In this document: in pieces, positions 29,527-41,761 of the stretch
How positions within the stretch are numbered: position 1 is the first letter of the stretch
Layout: every line of letters starts with the position of its first letter
Assembly: GCA_022560025.1 (NCBI GenBank)
Contig: JAFISE010000059.1
Coordinates: 119,299 to 183,298, forward strand
DNA: 64,000 bases
Origin: Stagonosporopsis chrysanthemi
Taxonomy: Eukaryota; Ascomycota; Dothideomycetes; Pleosporales; Didymellaceae
Direction: 5' to 3'
Made by a program: the position numbers and the translations under genes
Notes under the pieces: model-generated
Told to the model about the DNA's origin: nothing
The model's database searches: none
Seen by the model: the letters and a program-made list of their open reading frames with translations, nothing else

Positions 29527-31435
29527 ATGTCGCCCTCGTCGCCACTACCAGTCGCGTCTGATCCTATTGGACGCGCCAGTCCATCTACAGTCACAACGGA
29601 TTTTGCGTTCCTTGTGCATTCGCCAGAAACAGTGGCGAATAAGATGCCTCCAGACGTGGACAACAAACCGCTGGCACGTCAAAAGCGCAGACGCACTTCG
29701 TAAGTTCTATCATCCCCAAGTGAATCCATCCTGTCTCTCGTGTTGAGCATCCGGAAACGCGCTGGATCGTGCACGCGGAAGCACTTCGGCTGACGCCTTG
29801 ACCCCACCAACTCCGTAAGGCAATGCGCTGACCTCCACCCTGCAGCAAGGAAGACGAAGACATCCTCAAGGCCGAGTACTTGCTCAACTCAAAGCCAGAC
29901 AAAGCCGCGCGCCTGGAGATTGTCCGCAAAGTTGCGCTGGGTGAGAAAGAGGTGCAGGTGTGTTGTCCATCCAGTTCATTCCACGTCACGAGGAGCGCGC
30001 CTAATTCCACTTACAGATCTGGTTTCAAAACAAAAGACAGAACGACCGCCGCCGCTCGCGACCCCTCGACCCATCCTCTTCTGCATCGCTGATGTCGTCA
30101 TCGTCCAACATGTCTGATCCCGCGACCGAAGACGAGCACGCGCGCGAGAGCGGGAACGCGCCGGAGCCAGAGTCGCCGAAGGCCGATCCGCCAGCACAAC
30201 CGACAACGCCTGAAGCTACCTCAGACGAAGTACAGCCAGCGGCACAGTTGGCTAAGGACGTCACAGCAGTCGCCGAGGATGAAACGCAGACCACGATACA
30301 GCCCTCAGTAGACCTTCCCACCGACCCTCAAACCATTGACATTGCAACCACGGAAATCAGCAACTCTCAGCAAAGTGCAACAGCGTCTCAAGGCGCACAG
30401 CCGCGAACATCATGGATCTCGAACCGTCGCAGCGCGTCTTTTGTACGCTCTGCTGAAGACTACGCACCGGAGACCATCACTTTTCCCAATGCCCCATCCA
30501 ATGTTATTGAGTCTCCCGAAGGGCCAGCATCTGTGAACACACGTCCCTTGAAGCGCGCACATTCCTTCGTACGGATAGCCACGAATGAAGACGGCTCGGC
30601 ACGCGTCGTGACAGATCTCGACAAGACACCGTCGCCCCCTCACCCGAAGACCACCCCCGTCTCCTTCGCCCGCGCCGCTGCTGGACTACGAAGGAGCTAC
30701 AGTGCTGCCGGCCTGAACGATCGCCTCTTCGCTGCTGCAAGAGGAGAGCCCAGCCCTAAGATGGCGCGGGTCTCCCCGAGTATTGGAAGGAGTAGAGATT
30801 CTAGGGCTTGGGAATTTTGGTGTGATCCTGACACACGTCACAACACAAGTTTGACTGCACGCGCAGAACAGGAGGGCAGTGGCAGTGCAGCAGACGCCAT
30901 TGGATTGTTGCGTGCAAACAGGAAGATCCTCGCTCAGAATCAGGCACGACAGAACACACCGCTGAAGTCAAAACAGAGCTCGCACAAGGTCTTTGGATCG
31001 TCAGGAGTGAAGAAGTCGCGGGGATCCATACAACGCGCGTCTACCTTCAACGTCTTCTCGAGCGGGAAGAAGCAAAAGGGCGGCGATGAGACTGAGTCCG
31101 ACGACTTCCCTTCCACAGAATCCGACAAAGAGAATTGGGAGCCAGATATGCCAAAGTCAGTACGTAGGCGAGGCTTTGCAACACCTGCCTCGGCGACACG
31201 ACCACGACAGGTGCTTGGTGAGAACACGAACATCATCTCTCAAAGCGCGAGCCTAAGTGCTCTGCTAGCCAAAGCAAAGAAAGGGGGAACGGGTACTGTT
31301 GATCCAGAGCAAGATGACGAATTACGGGCCTTCATGAACGGTGACAATGGCAGCGCACGCACAAACCTCAGCTCAGCTGAGGAGGCAGGATGCGTTGAGG
31401 GATTATTGGCACTTAGCCAGGGCCAATGGAGATGA
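29527..31435 (+). CDS. Homeodomain transcription factor
   Basis: Three exons (29527-29699, 29846-29957, 30017-31435) give 567 residues; introns are 146 and 59 nt. The start is the ATG at 29527; the frame is open further upstream but only with a non-ATG codon. The homeodomain begins at RQKRRRTSKEDEDILKAEY (about residue 50) and ends with the recognition helix VQIWFQNKRQNDRRR. The second intron falls between VQ and IWFQNKR. Trp, Phe, Asn and Arg of the WFQNRR-type motif are in place, so DNA binding should be intact. The remaining 450 residues are disordered, Ser/Ala/Pro-rich, with KKSRGS, ESDKENWEPD and RQVLGENTN patches. This layout resembles yeast Yox1/Yhp1 and S. pombe Yox1, which repress cell-cycle genes, but the target set here cannot be read from sequence. 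Confidence 0.9.
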
Positions 31436-32231
31436 ACAGCTTAGAACAGACAGACTGGCTTTACGAAGCAACTCGCGTTGCCCCGTTTGATTTTGTTTCA
31501 GCATTTAGCGCAACGGTGTTGGTGTTGGTCTCGGGTTTGAGGTTCGCTGCAGTCGGCGTTGTACAGGTCACAAAGTGAACCTGGAGTTCAGGAGTTGATA
31601 CATAAGTTTGTGGATCGTTTGCTACCAATGCCATACACCCTTACGAGCCGCAGGGCTTCTCGCGTCAGACAAACTCACCACATTCACATCTTCGTATACT
31701 GTTTGTCTTAGGTCTGTGACACAGCCAGTTCATTGGCTTTCGCTCTTGGTAGGCGCTTGTTCCTAATGTGTTTATCTGAACTATGAATATCAACTCCGCT
31801 AATCAACATAGTACATAAAAGCTCGATTCTCCTTGGTGCAGCACCAGCCAGCTTAGCAGTCGGCGCAGCCATAGACTTCAACATGAGACATCAGGGCTTA
31901 ATCAGTAGCTGCAGTGTCTTGACGCAAGTGCCAAACCCACAGATAGGGTGAGACAGATATAATGGACTAGTTCAAATCCGATTTGATTGAGTGCATTGGT
32001 TTCAGCCATGGTAGTGAGGTTTTACGTAGGAATGAAGGATGATTACAATCATGTTGGTAAGAACGAGCTTGATAACGACGATTCGAAGCCTATGCTTTAT
32101 GTGCCCTTCGCTCCTGCTAATAGCATGACGCGATGTTGCTTTGTAGAAAAATGCTTGTCCACTTATGTACCACCTCGATACTGCAGGAGCTGCATCAGAC
32201 GTTGCTCAGGAAGAAATACAGAGAGGTGCGA
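31436..32231. other. Intergenic, no gene recognised
   Basis: 3' region of the homeodomain gene and about 500 bases more, with only short frames. Confidence 0.5.
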
Positions 32232-32732
32232 TCATTGCGACGGCGGAGTGAAGAATAGGGTGTATCTCGGACTGCTGCCTTCTTCGATGCACTGTGGCGT
32301 TGTAATGAATGGATGAATATCCTCGTCCATATAAAATTGGTAGCTCGTGCTGCTTGTACGTGGCAAATTAAGCGGAGCAGGGCGATCTGTGCGAGTCCGT
32401 CTAGGATGTGGTTGCGAGGGGATCGTGTTTGATTTTTGTCGGCGGAGCTCGAAGCAGGATGAAGAGTCCACAGGCTCTCCATCTTCGTAGACTCCGGAGC
32501 GTGGACCACCAGTGAAGCGTTCGAGATGCCGCAGGCAACAAGCAATGACCTGTTTGACTTTTGTCTGCGCTCGATACTCGACGTCGTGGGCGTTCTTCGA
32601 ATATAGGGTTAGCATAGAGCCTTTTTCTCGAACAGAGGTACAACCTACATCTGAACTTTGCGAGCTTGGTGAGTGTGAAGCTGTGTCCTGAACCGCTTCA
32701 CTCCTGCGTGACTCGAAAGTGGCGGTACTCAT
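32232..32732 (-). CDS. Hypothetical small protein, optional intron
   Basis: The frame from the ATG at 32732 encodes 166 residues if unspliced. A 54-nt segment inside it has a GTAGGT donor, a GCTAACC branch and a GAAG acceptor. Removing it keeps the frame and gives about 148 residues, so the frame being open does not decide whether it is spliced. The protein is polar with many Ser, Arg and Pro (SSSCFELRRQKS, PHPRRTRTDRP) and a cluster resembling RVKQVIACCLRHLERFTGG. It has no signal peptide, membrane helix or known domain. No function is proposed. Confidence 0.45.
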   Translation of the reverse strand: MSTATFESRRSEAVQDTASHSPSSQSSDVGCTSVREKGSMLTLYSKNAHDVEYRAQTKVKQVIACCLRHLERFTGGPRSGVYEDGEPVDSSSCFELRRQKSNTIPSQPHPRRTRTDRPAPLNLPRTSSTSYQFYMDEDIHPFITTPQCIEEGSSPRYTLFFTPPSQ

Positions 32733-35268
32733 GTTACAGATAGTTATATGAGGTACATACAAATCTTAGTTTGTTGTGGGCGGGATAATGATACTATTGT
32801 GATGATGTTCTTTCTCGACGAGAAGGACCGGTTATGTTATATGATGTTGCGATATCTTCGCAATGACAGGGCTGAGTCGTAACCAATCAGTCTTGCAGGC
32901 TTAGATCTCCATCACTAAGACACGTACGCTTGCATGTATGATTCACTTGCGTTACCGTTGTAGCTGGCGTATCCAGATGCTGTCTCACATCCGTAACGTA
33001 GAGTGGTAGCCCTGTGTGTAGTTTTGTCTGTAGTAACGAGATGGCGACTCTGCGCTGCGGCCACAACGTTAGCTGATACTTATTTGTATTGCGTCCATGG
33101 TGCAACAAGCCTCTCCTTCAAGCATGTAAATTGCCACCGTGCTATTTGCTGATCGGATGCCGACTCTCATTGCTGCTCGGACTTCTACATCGGTCTTGTG
33201 ACGTTCTGGTCATCCATTCGTTCGTAAAGATCTTTCATCAGCATACGTACACAAAGATGTCCCCGGGATAAGCATTAGGATTCGTTTCGAGGTATCATGT
33301 ATGAGGTATGCGGGCTGTTGAGCCTGGTGCTGTGGCGCCAGATCGGAGATCGAACACATCAACACTAGCGCAACTACGAAACGACTCAACTTCCATCACG
33401 ACAGCAACAACACCATCATGGTGTGATAGAATGTTGTAGCATGAGACATACTGTACAGCCACTCGTTACTGACTGGACATGATTGACAAGGACTGGATAC
33501 GTTTCCTCAACCAATCGCCTGCTTCCTACCCAGCTACACCCCTTCAGCTCATCACAGCTGATCCAACACTGTCGCAGGCCGCAAACACATTTCGAGGCGC
33601 AGCTGGTCAAGAAGATGGGTGTTTAAAATGAGCTATGCGAATGCTCTAGAGTCTCCCGTCTCAAGTGATGGCATTCTTTCAGTCTACCATGGCATTTTCG
33701 CTTGCTGGCTATCCCTGGAAGGGCAGGCTGTCAGACAAAGAGGCTGAGCCAATACGATGGAACCATGATACCCTCCATACCACCGGGAAGCCATCAGCGA
33801 TACACACTTCGTATAAACCACGAGGTGTTTTGATGAACATTTGTAACGGCGGGATATTTTTGCTTTGCTTGCCAAACGCTGCAATAACGCCATGTCTTGG
33901 GAAGATGCGTCGAGCGAACACCTGACAAGTAAGGAACGAACTCTAAGCTTTGCCTCCAGCCGCACTTGGAGCTTCTCGAGACATCCACCCCCGAGGCGGT
34001 GAGTGGGCAGCTCTGTCATGCTCTTACTGACGAGTGTGGGCCCATTCTACTTCAATCTGAGGTACAGTATGATTCGGTCTGGGCCAATCTTAAAGTTTCT
34101 CTATTGTAAGAAAAATTCTCAGGGCATCTGCCGTATGTCGATCTGCCGCAACGATAGCCATTGGCGCCTGGGCTTGGAAGCATCTCTTCACAAATCCGTG
34201 GGCGAATCTCGGAACATCATCTCTTGCCAAGCTACCGCAGGACTATTAACAGAGAGATCTACCAACTGCTTTACCACGTTCATTCTACAATGATCAATGA
34301 TCATACATAGGCTATGTCGTCTGTGCGACTGCACTTCGGTCTGGACTGCGCATGCGCAAAGAATGCAGCTGTCATCGACCTACCATCATATTCTCACAAG
34401 ACATGGCGACAGAAACAACGAGTCTTGTGTTGCTCTCAGATACATAATATGCAGTCTGCTCTGCGGTCGTGAACTGTATGGTTTTCACGGTCAAATCTCT
34501 GAAAGGCCCGGAAGACGTTTCCGCAGTCCACGTCAAACCGCACTCATGTGTACGCTACCTTACCCTGCATTCGCTCGAGTGCAGGGATGAAGACTACGGC
34601 AGCAAATCAAAGCCTCGTTGCAAAGTCATCCGGATCATCGCCTTCCGCGGACAGGAATGACACATCGATCCCTTACAGTCAAGATCGTCCATTCTGAATT
34701 CAACTCAAAGGCACCTACACACAAAGCCCTTTGTTACCCTCCGTGGCATTGCTTGACCTATCAAGGCCTGATAGGCCTGGCTACTGTTGTATTGAAGCAC
34801 AAATGCGTAGCGAACCGTGATAAGGTAGGTCGTATCTCATGGTATGTGACTTTCAACGACACTGCGGTCTGCCCAGATGATGTAAGCTGCCGAGATTGGC
34901 TCTGAATGCTTGGCGCATCTTCTTCTCACAGAGAAGCCGTATGGCCGCGAATTAGTGAAATCACCCTGAGCGACCTTCAGGTAGATGGGTTCTGGAGGGG
35001 GAATACAACACGTCCATAGACTGGAACGCTTCATATGCTCGCGTACAGGCATGAGACAAGATTACAGGTCGCGCATCTCACTATTGACAGACAGCGAATC
35101 TGAACGTGAAGATTGGATACCGATACTAAAGATCGCGATGCTAAACGCTCTCCCAATGCTGGAATAAGCAATATGCTTGCCCAAGTCGTATATCATTTCC
35201 CGCCCGGTCGCCAGCTAATACAAATTATCCCCCATCCTGTCCTATCCTACAAACGCGCGTTCAGCTCA
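32733..35268. other. Gene-poor region
   Basis: 2.5 kb with only short frames on both strands and no assembled exon series. No repeat or transposon structure was recognised by eye. Confidence 0.45.
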
Positions 35269-38200
35269 TCACTCTACTGCATAATCGTCACTCGTTCCAT
35301 CCTTGCTCACATCTCTGAACGGCATGGGCCGATGCCCATCCTTACTCGTGGCCGTCGTCGCACTTGGCCCGTCTACCGACCTACCATGCTCAATATAATC
35401 CGCAACCTGCAAATCCGGGTTCCTATTCTTCAGACTCGCAATCTGCGACTCTCTAAACCTCTTAAACGCAACAGGATCCTCAGACTCCAAGTTCCTCAGC
35501 TCCTCGGCATTCTCCAACACGCTGTCGAACGCCTTCTCCCACCCAAGACCCTGGATCTTGTTCCTCAGCTCGTCGCCGGAGAAGTTCATAAAGTACTCTC
35601 GCAGCGCGCGCAGATGCTCGGGCAGACCCTCGTCGTCCTTGGAGCCGGAGATGAAGGCCTGGTCGCTGTGGGCCGAGGTGGGGCGGCTGGGATTCAAGAG
35701 TCCGGTGCGCACGCGGTGGCCAAAGCGGTGCAGGGCACCTTCTTCGATGGACATGCTGCGCGAGGCGAGAGATACATCGGAGTTGTGGCGCGAGCGCAGG
35801 AGGTGCGGTTCGTCGTCGTCGGATTCTTGGGCAGTGGGGTCATGGAAGGAGTCGGTCATTGTGGGGACGGAGGAGAGCGGGGGCGAGGTGCTGAGGACGG
35901 AGCTGGTGCGGGAGTGGAGCGAGGCAGTGTCTGTGGGCGATGTGCCGAGACGGGTTTCGGGGTATTCGTCTTCGAATCGCTGGATCATGCCTTCTAAGGT
36001 CTGGTCGAGGAAGAGGAGACGGCCTGGGTTTGTTAGTCGCGGCGAAATACAGGCTTGAGTGAGGTACGTACGGTAGTTCAAGTCGTTGCTGCCCTTGGCC
36101 TCGCGAATGAGTGCCGGCTGTATTCTTGCTCGCGTGTTGCGTGCAGTATCTAACAAATCCTTCGACATGGCTCTGGCCTTGCTGGGCTCCTCAGCGACGT
36201 CGATGCGACTGCGTGGAGTCACAGTGCCACTAGCGATCTGCGGTCCTCTGCGCAGATCAGCGTCCTTGTGTGATAAGCAGTAGCTGAGCGCCTTGACGAT
36301 GCCTGTTCCACCAACAATGTAATCATTATCGGGGGCGGTCTCTATAGAACCGTCCGCAAGGCTGTCGTCTGTAGGTCCCACAAGGTGCGCAAGCACGCTA
36401 GGCAGCTCAACGTCTTTCGGCACACCTTGAAGCTCGGGCACCTCGTTGATGTACTCGATGTTGCGAAGGCAGTATGCTATAACCTGTTTTGCGAGAGCCC
36501 TAACAACCTCATTCATCTCTGGCGCGGGAACATCGATGTCGATGCAGATCACTGTGCGAGAAAGCTTCGCAGCAAGTGTCAACGAGGCAAACATTGCGGC
36601 AGCCTCCTCCTGTGTTTCCTCGTCTGTCGAAGTGGCCACACGAGCGATAGCCGGATTCTCGAGAAGATTGACGTGCGCGATGTGTGGGCAGTCCGGTAAG
36701 ATCTCGGCGATAGCAATGGCGTCTGCGGGCTTCAATCCAACGTTTTGAAGATGAAGGCGCTTCAATTCCCGGATTTGAGGAACGTACTTTCGCAGAAGGC
36801 ACAGCGCCGTCTGATCAGCAAAGAGATCCTTGTTGCGTGAGAGGTCGAGGAATCGGAGTGATGGCATGGTAACTAGTGTTGGGAACAGCATCTTCAGATG
36901 GTGCTTGCTCAGACCAGTATTAGCCAAACATAGAGCCCATACCGTGGTGCTCTTGCCCAAGCTTTCGCTGAGTTGAGGTACCCAGTCCCGCAGATCGTTG
37001 CCACCAAGATCGATGCCTTCGCAGACACCCGAGCGAATGTAGTGCTGGACATGCTCAAGGCCTTCGCCGTCAATGTCGTTATCGGCAAGACTGAGCCGCT
37101 TCACTCCACTAACTACACAGCCGTCAATGATCTTCCTGATACTCGAAGATGTCAGATTGCAATCGGCCATGAGCAACTCTTGCATCGTTGAGCCGCCCAA
37201 GCGCTCAGAAATGGCCTTCGAGAGAATGTCTGCGATATCTCGTGTTCTTGTATCTTTGGTGGGTGACGTTAACGGGGTTCCGTTTGTGGGTGGCGAGGCA
37301 GCTGTTGGTGAGGCGACCTGAATTGGCTGCTTGGGGAACGGTATCATCGACACATCGAGTGCGGTTAGAGACTTGCACATGTAGGTGAAGAGCGCAATGT
37401 GCTTCCAACCGTCGGTTGTGATCTTGGCGTTATTCTTCAAGACAAGCTTCTTGATCGCGCACCCATGTGTGTCACTGATCCGGTCTAGAGAGGTCCTGCG
37501 GTCTCGTGCGGCGTGTGGCATCTTGGCCGCCAAGAGTCCTGCAAGAACGACCCTGATCTTTTCATCGTTCAACTCTGCGTCCTCCAGGAATAGTTTCTTT
37601 ACCGGCACAATCGCGAGCCAATCCGATAGCGTCAAGAAATCAGCAAGCTGCAGCCTCGAGCCTGTAAGGTCGAGTGAGGTAACCATTCCAGGGTGGGCCA
37701 CTGAGCACGCAGACGGAGCCGAGAGCTGGTCACTGATCCGCTTCAAGATAGGCGATTCGCGCAGCTGGCAACATCTTCGGTAGATGCGCAATGGGTCGAT
37801 GGTAGGGCGATCTTGAGCTCTTGGGGGAGTGCTGGTACCCAGTGCAGCACCTCCGCTGTCCGCGCTGAAGTCGCCTTCGTCTCTGATAAACTCCATAGGT
37901 ATCGAGCCATTCTCCTCAGCCTTCTTACGCTTCTTCTCCTTGCGCTCTTTGCGCTCTGCCTCAGATCGCTTCTTTTTCTCTTTCTTCTTACTTGGCTCTT
38001 GCTTGTCGTCCTCAAGCAGTGTGCCCTCGGGGTTAGGGTCCTGCTCAGTTCCAACGGCTTCCTGTGCCACGGAGACAACGCCCTCCGTCTCTTTCTCTTC
38101 GACCACGGCATTTGGGTGCTTCAGCGCTTCGCCCTCGCCGCGCTCCTTAAGCTTGTTGTCCTTGAGCAGCTTCTTCTTCTCGTCTTTGTCTTGATCGTCT

Positions 38201-39061
38201 TTGTACTTGGGCCCTCCGGCGATTTCAACGTCAACGCAGAAGGCGACTTTGCGCAGCTTGCTTTGGTCCAGCTCGGGCACCAGACATCGCGTACGGTTGG
38301 GGTCGATATTCATGACCTTTCTAGGGCACACACCTCCGTTGGGGTAGACCTTACCCACGGTCCCAACTTGGGAGCCCGATGACAGACGTCGTAACGCATT
38401 TGAGAGGAAGTTGGCCTTGGGCTGCTGAGGTACGTATGGCTCCAAGCCAGTGTGGTTGCCGCCAGCAGCAGCTTGTATACCGTTGAGGGCGCCGTTGGCT
38501 GACGACGAGTTCGGTGAGGCACCATTTGCAGCTGCCGGCGATCCTTGGGCTTGGGTGTGTGTCGTCTGCGCAGGGGGATTTTGCGACGAGAACTTGGAGC
38601 TTATGCTGGATATCCACGAGTTGCGCCGCGAGCTGGCCTTGGGGTCTGGCGGTGTGGTGCCCCCGTTCCTGGCGTCGCTACCTCGGTTAAGCATCGTCGG
38701 TCGTTTTTGAGGTATCTTTTGAGGCATCGATGTCGCAGAAGACGCGGGAGCTGGCGCAAGTGGTGAGGCAGGTCGTTCGACTGCTGCAGGTGGTGTCGCT
38801 TGTTCGGGGGCGGTGTGGCCGGTGGGCAGGCCACCATGGGACGACGTCTTTGGCGGCGCATCTCTGGTCAATCCCGGCGACGACGGCGCCTGTGTGCGGT
38901 GATGGTGGTCTGCAATGCCACAGGTGTTAGTCAAGCCCTCTGCGATAGCACTACGCGTTCCGCTTGGGCCGCGAAGGTGGAGCGCCCGGAGTAAGCGGAT
39001 CTATCTCACCTCTGGTTGAGTTATGCAGCCATGAAACGTCAACACCATGAATGTCTTCCAT
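35269..39061 (-). CDS. Large leucine-rich-repeat protein, Mhp1-like
   Basis: Three exons (39061-39010, 38909-36072, 36023-35269) give 1214 residues. The first exon supplies MEDIHGVDVSWLHNSTR; its 100-nt intron has a GTGAGA donor and a CTAAC...TTGCAG end. The 48-nt second intron (GTACGT, GACTAAC, CCCAG) is in frame and open, so a naive reading would keep 16 extra residues. Residues 1-230 are Ser/Pro/Ala-rich. A Lys/Glu-rich charged segment follows (KKKEKKKRSEAERKERKEKKRKK). Residues about 390-850 hold ribonuclease-inhibitor-like leucine-rich repeats (VKRLSLADNDIDGEGL, LRFLDLSRNKDLF, LKRLHLQNVGL). The Ser-rich C-terminal third ends in YAVE. Filamentous-fungal proteins of this layout are annotated as Mhp1-type cell-wall/microtubule-linked proteins; that name is from memory. 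Location is probably cytosolic. Confidence 0.82.
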
Positions 39062-40073
39062 CGCAGATGTCTGCTCGTGTAATGGCTGTACGGCGGTCAT
39101 TGTTGTTGCGCGGCTATCATCGCCATCCGATGTAGTTCAACACAGTGACAGAGCGCGGGGTCTCGCGGGTCTCGGTCGTTTGGCCACCCGTGAGCAAGCT
39201 GATTTCGAATCCTGCGTCATGCGCAGACCACAAGCCGTTGGCGCCGATCGCAGTGCTGCGACTCGTCGTACGAATGTCAGTTGATTGTGATGGCTACAAG
39301 CAAGTTCTGCTGTTTGCGAAATCAACTGATAGTTTGACGTTATGCCTTCGCGCATTACCATTCGAATGACGTGCAAGCGCAGGTGTCCGGCTTCGGCACT
39401 CCACCTGGTTCACGGAGATTGCTGAAGATCGACCGGACCATTTGGACCCTAAATACTTTCCCGCTGGCGACTATATATCGCTCGGACGTTCATTTCAGAT
39501 GTTTTTGTCTGGGCGCTTGAATCACCTAGGAGCATCTGTCATCGTTTCACCTGCCATGCTGACGCAGCGACGCTGAATAAATAGCTGATTGAACGAGCTT
39601 GTACTCGCCTGTGCTGCGCTAGCTCGACCCTGTACGCCGCCGAAACAGTCGTTCCTTCGGTGAGAATGAAAACGCTCCGCTCCACGATGCCTGAGCGAGC
39701 ATGGTCCCCTTGGATCGGCCGAGCTGTGTTGGCTCGCCCGATCACTGCCAGGACAGGGAGGCGACCCTCGGCACGTTGAACGGGTGGGACTGAGGGAATT
39801 ACTTGCACTTGCACTTGTGCTGGCATGCATTTTGACAGACAACAGTGGGCTTAGGCAGAGAAAGGACAGTGCATCAGAGTGTTTCACGAAAATGATCATT
39901 CAAGGGTATCGTAGTGTTGGGGCATGGTGCCAACCGCACCCGCCATCTCATCATCTCATTTGAGTCGTGAAAGGCTAAGTACAGTGCCCTGCCAGTACAG
40001 GTCATTTCCCATTCATATCCAGACGCCAGGAGCCGTGCTTTTGTTCATGAAATGCGAAGTGCTGCGAAGACGC
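39062..40073. other. Intergenic region upstream of the LRR gene
   Basis: 1 kb with the LRR gene promoter and the RPL5 3' region. The frame at 39899-39522 (minus) is not protein-like. Confidence 0.5.
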
Positions 40074-41155
40074 TTATGCGGTGAGCTCAGCAATCTTGGC
40101 CTTGACGCGCTCCTCCTTCTCAGCCTTGGACAGCTTGGAGGCGCGGTACTTCTTGGACTCGGCCTTCCAGTGGTCCTTGGACTTCTTCTCACCAGCCTCC
40201 TCGTCCTTCTTCCAGGGGTCGGAGCGGATCTGCTTGTGGGCCTCCTCGTAGAGCTCCTCAAGACCGTCGGCCTCAAGGTCGTCATCGATGTAGCCAGAGA
40301 ACTGGGACTTGTAACGCTCCTCGTCGTCGTCGGCGAGAGTCTCCATGTACTCAGCGACGTGGCCGGCGAAGATGTACTTGCGGAGGGTCTCGGCGTCGAG
40401 CTCCTTGGACTCAATGTCAAAACCGGGGAAGCGGTTCTCGGAGTGGGGAACGAAGAGACCACCGTCGGAGGCACCCTTCATAGCACCGAAAACACGGGCA
40501 CCGGTGGAGGTGCGGGTGAGACCGACATCAAGGAAGACCTTGAAGGGGCGGCGCTCCTCACCGTCAATCTCGACGGCCTCGGTGATGTTGTACTCACCAT
40601 CGGCCTCCTCGACACCGGTGAAGTGCTCGTCGAGCTCAAGCTTCTTGAGGACACGGCGGGCGAGCAGAAGACCAGTGGCGTAAGCGGCAGACCAGTTGGT
40701 CAGACCGTGGGTGATACCATAGGGCTTAAGCTCGTGAGCGTACGCGGCCATGAAGACCTTGTCGCCGCCAATCTCAGAAGTGACGATCTGAGCGACGATG
40801 TCCTTGTTGGTGAAGCGGACGACGAGGCGGTACTTGGGCGCATTGTACTTGTTCTTGGCCTGGGTGATCAACCTCTTGCGGGCATAGTAATCGGCTACGC
40901 GCAGTCAGTACAGCAATTCGATTCAGGATTCTGCAGATTGTACGTACTCTTGCCCTGTCTGCGGCGCTTGTACTTCACCTGGTACCGCGAGAAGTAGGCG
41001 TCGTTCTTGACGAGCTTGGACTTTTCCCAGAGTCAGCGATTTGCGCTTCAAACCCGCATTCGAAGCAACTCGCAGAGACTCCACACATTTCGCGGGGAGA
41101 ACCTCATACTGAGGTTGTTCGAAGCATTGATTCAAGATGTACTTACGGTAGGCAT
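40074..41155 (-). CDS. RPL5: 60S ribosomal protein L5 (uL18)
   Basis: Three exons (41155-41147, 41020-40948, 40894-40074) give 300 residues, the usual eukaryotic length. The first exon is just ATG plus two codons (MPT), followed by a 126-nt intron with GTAAGT and CTGAC signals, a pattern common in ribosomal protein genes. Core motifs are SKLVKNDAYFSRYQVKYKRR, GKTDYYARKRL and NWSAAYATGLLLARR. LDVGLTRTSTGARVFGAMKGASDGG, which contacts 5S rRNA, is shown here in part by its ends. The C-terminal helix is Lys/Ala-rich. L5 binds 5S rRNA with L11 and delivers it to the large subunit. Codon use is strongly biased to C-ending codons, as expected for high expression. That bias also keeps a long opposite-strand frame open, which is not a gene. 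It diverges from ARP2. Confidence 0.97.
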
Positions 41156-41761
41156 TTTGACCTGTTGTTAGTCTGACGTTCCTGAGGACTGCAAGGTCGC
41201 GGCTTCCGAGCGAAATAGTCGTGGGCAGCAAGTGCGGCGCCAAGAGTTTAGCGACCCTTCAGTCGCGACTTCCGCTTCCAAAGTGGGTGACCAACCAGCC
41301 TCAGCAGCACCTCAAGTGGGTGACCATTCAGCATCCCGTGGCATATAGACAGTGGCAGGAGCGCGCGCAAAGTATGTGCGCTGGGAGTATTGCCATGGCT
41401 TGCAATAAAATCAAGGCCATGGTCTTTACGTCTGCATGCCGTCGCTGCAGAGCCAGCAAGTCTCCCAGCGCCCCTATTGTATTCCTGAGAAATCGAAGCC
41501 TCCAGCAAGGTCCTGTGCAACTCGGGATGTTCTCTGGTGATTTCGTGTAGTTTTCGCAAATTGTTGTGCTTTCTTTCAAGCCAATGCATGCATTGCCTGA
41601 TTTGGAGCTCATGCTGCCCCACCAGCCTCCTTGGTCCGTGTTGCTCGAGCGTGCAGTGACGACCAACTGTCCAGGCAGCGCCGCATCAGAGCATACAATC
41701 AACCCTCAGTCTCTCCACACTCTGTTCCAATCCCTGCATCTTGCGACGAGCTTCAAAAAAT
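41156..41761. promoter_or_regulatory. Shared divergent promoter of RPL5 and ARP2 with a 13-bp direct repeat
   Basis: 606 bases between two start codons. AAGTGGGTGACCA occurs exactly twice, at 41281-41293 and 41314-41326, 33 bases apart start to start. This is about 125-170 bases upstream of the RPL5 start. Longer flanking similarity is absent, so these look like repeated binding sites rather than a duplication. Confidence 0.5.

Noticed and set aside
31968..31990. GTTCAAATCC, a T-loop-like string
   Set aside because: No flanking T-stem, D-arm or acceptor stem; chance match.
39924..40997. Long plus-strand open frame (357 codons)
   Set aside because: Antisense shadow of RPL5, kept open by strong codon bias; the Leu/Val/Gly-rich translation is an artefact.
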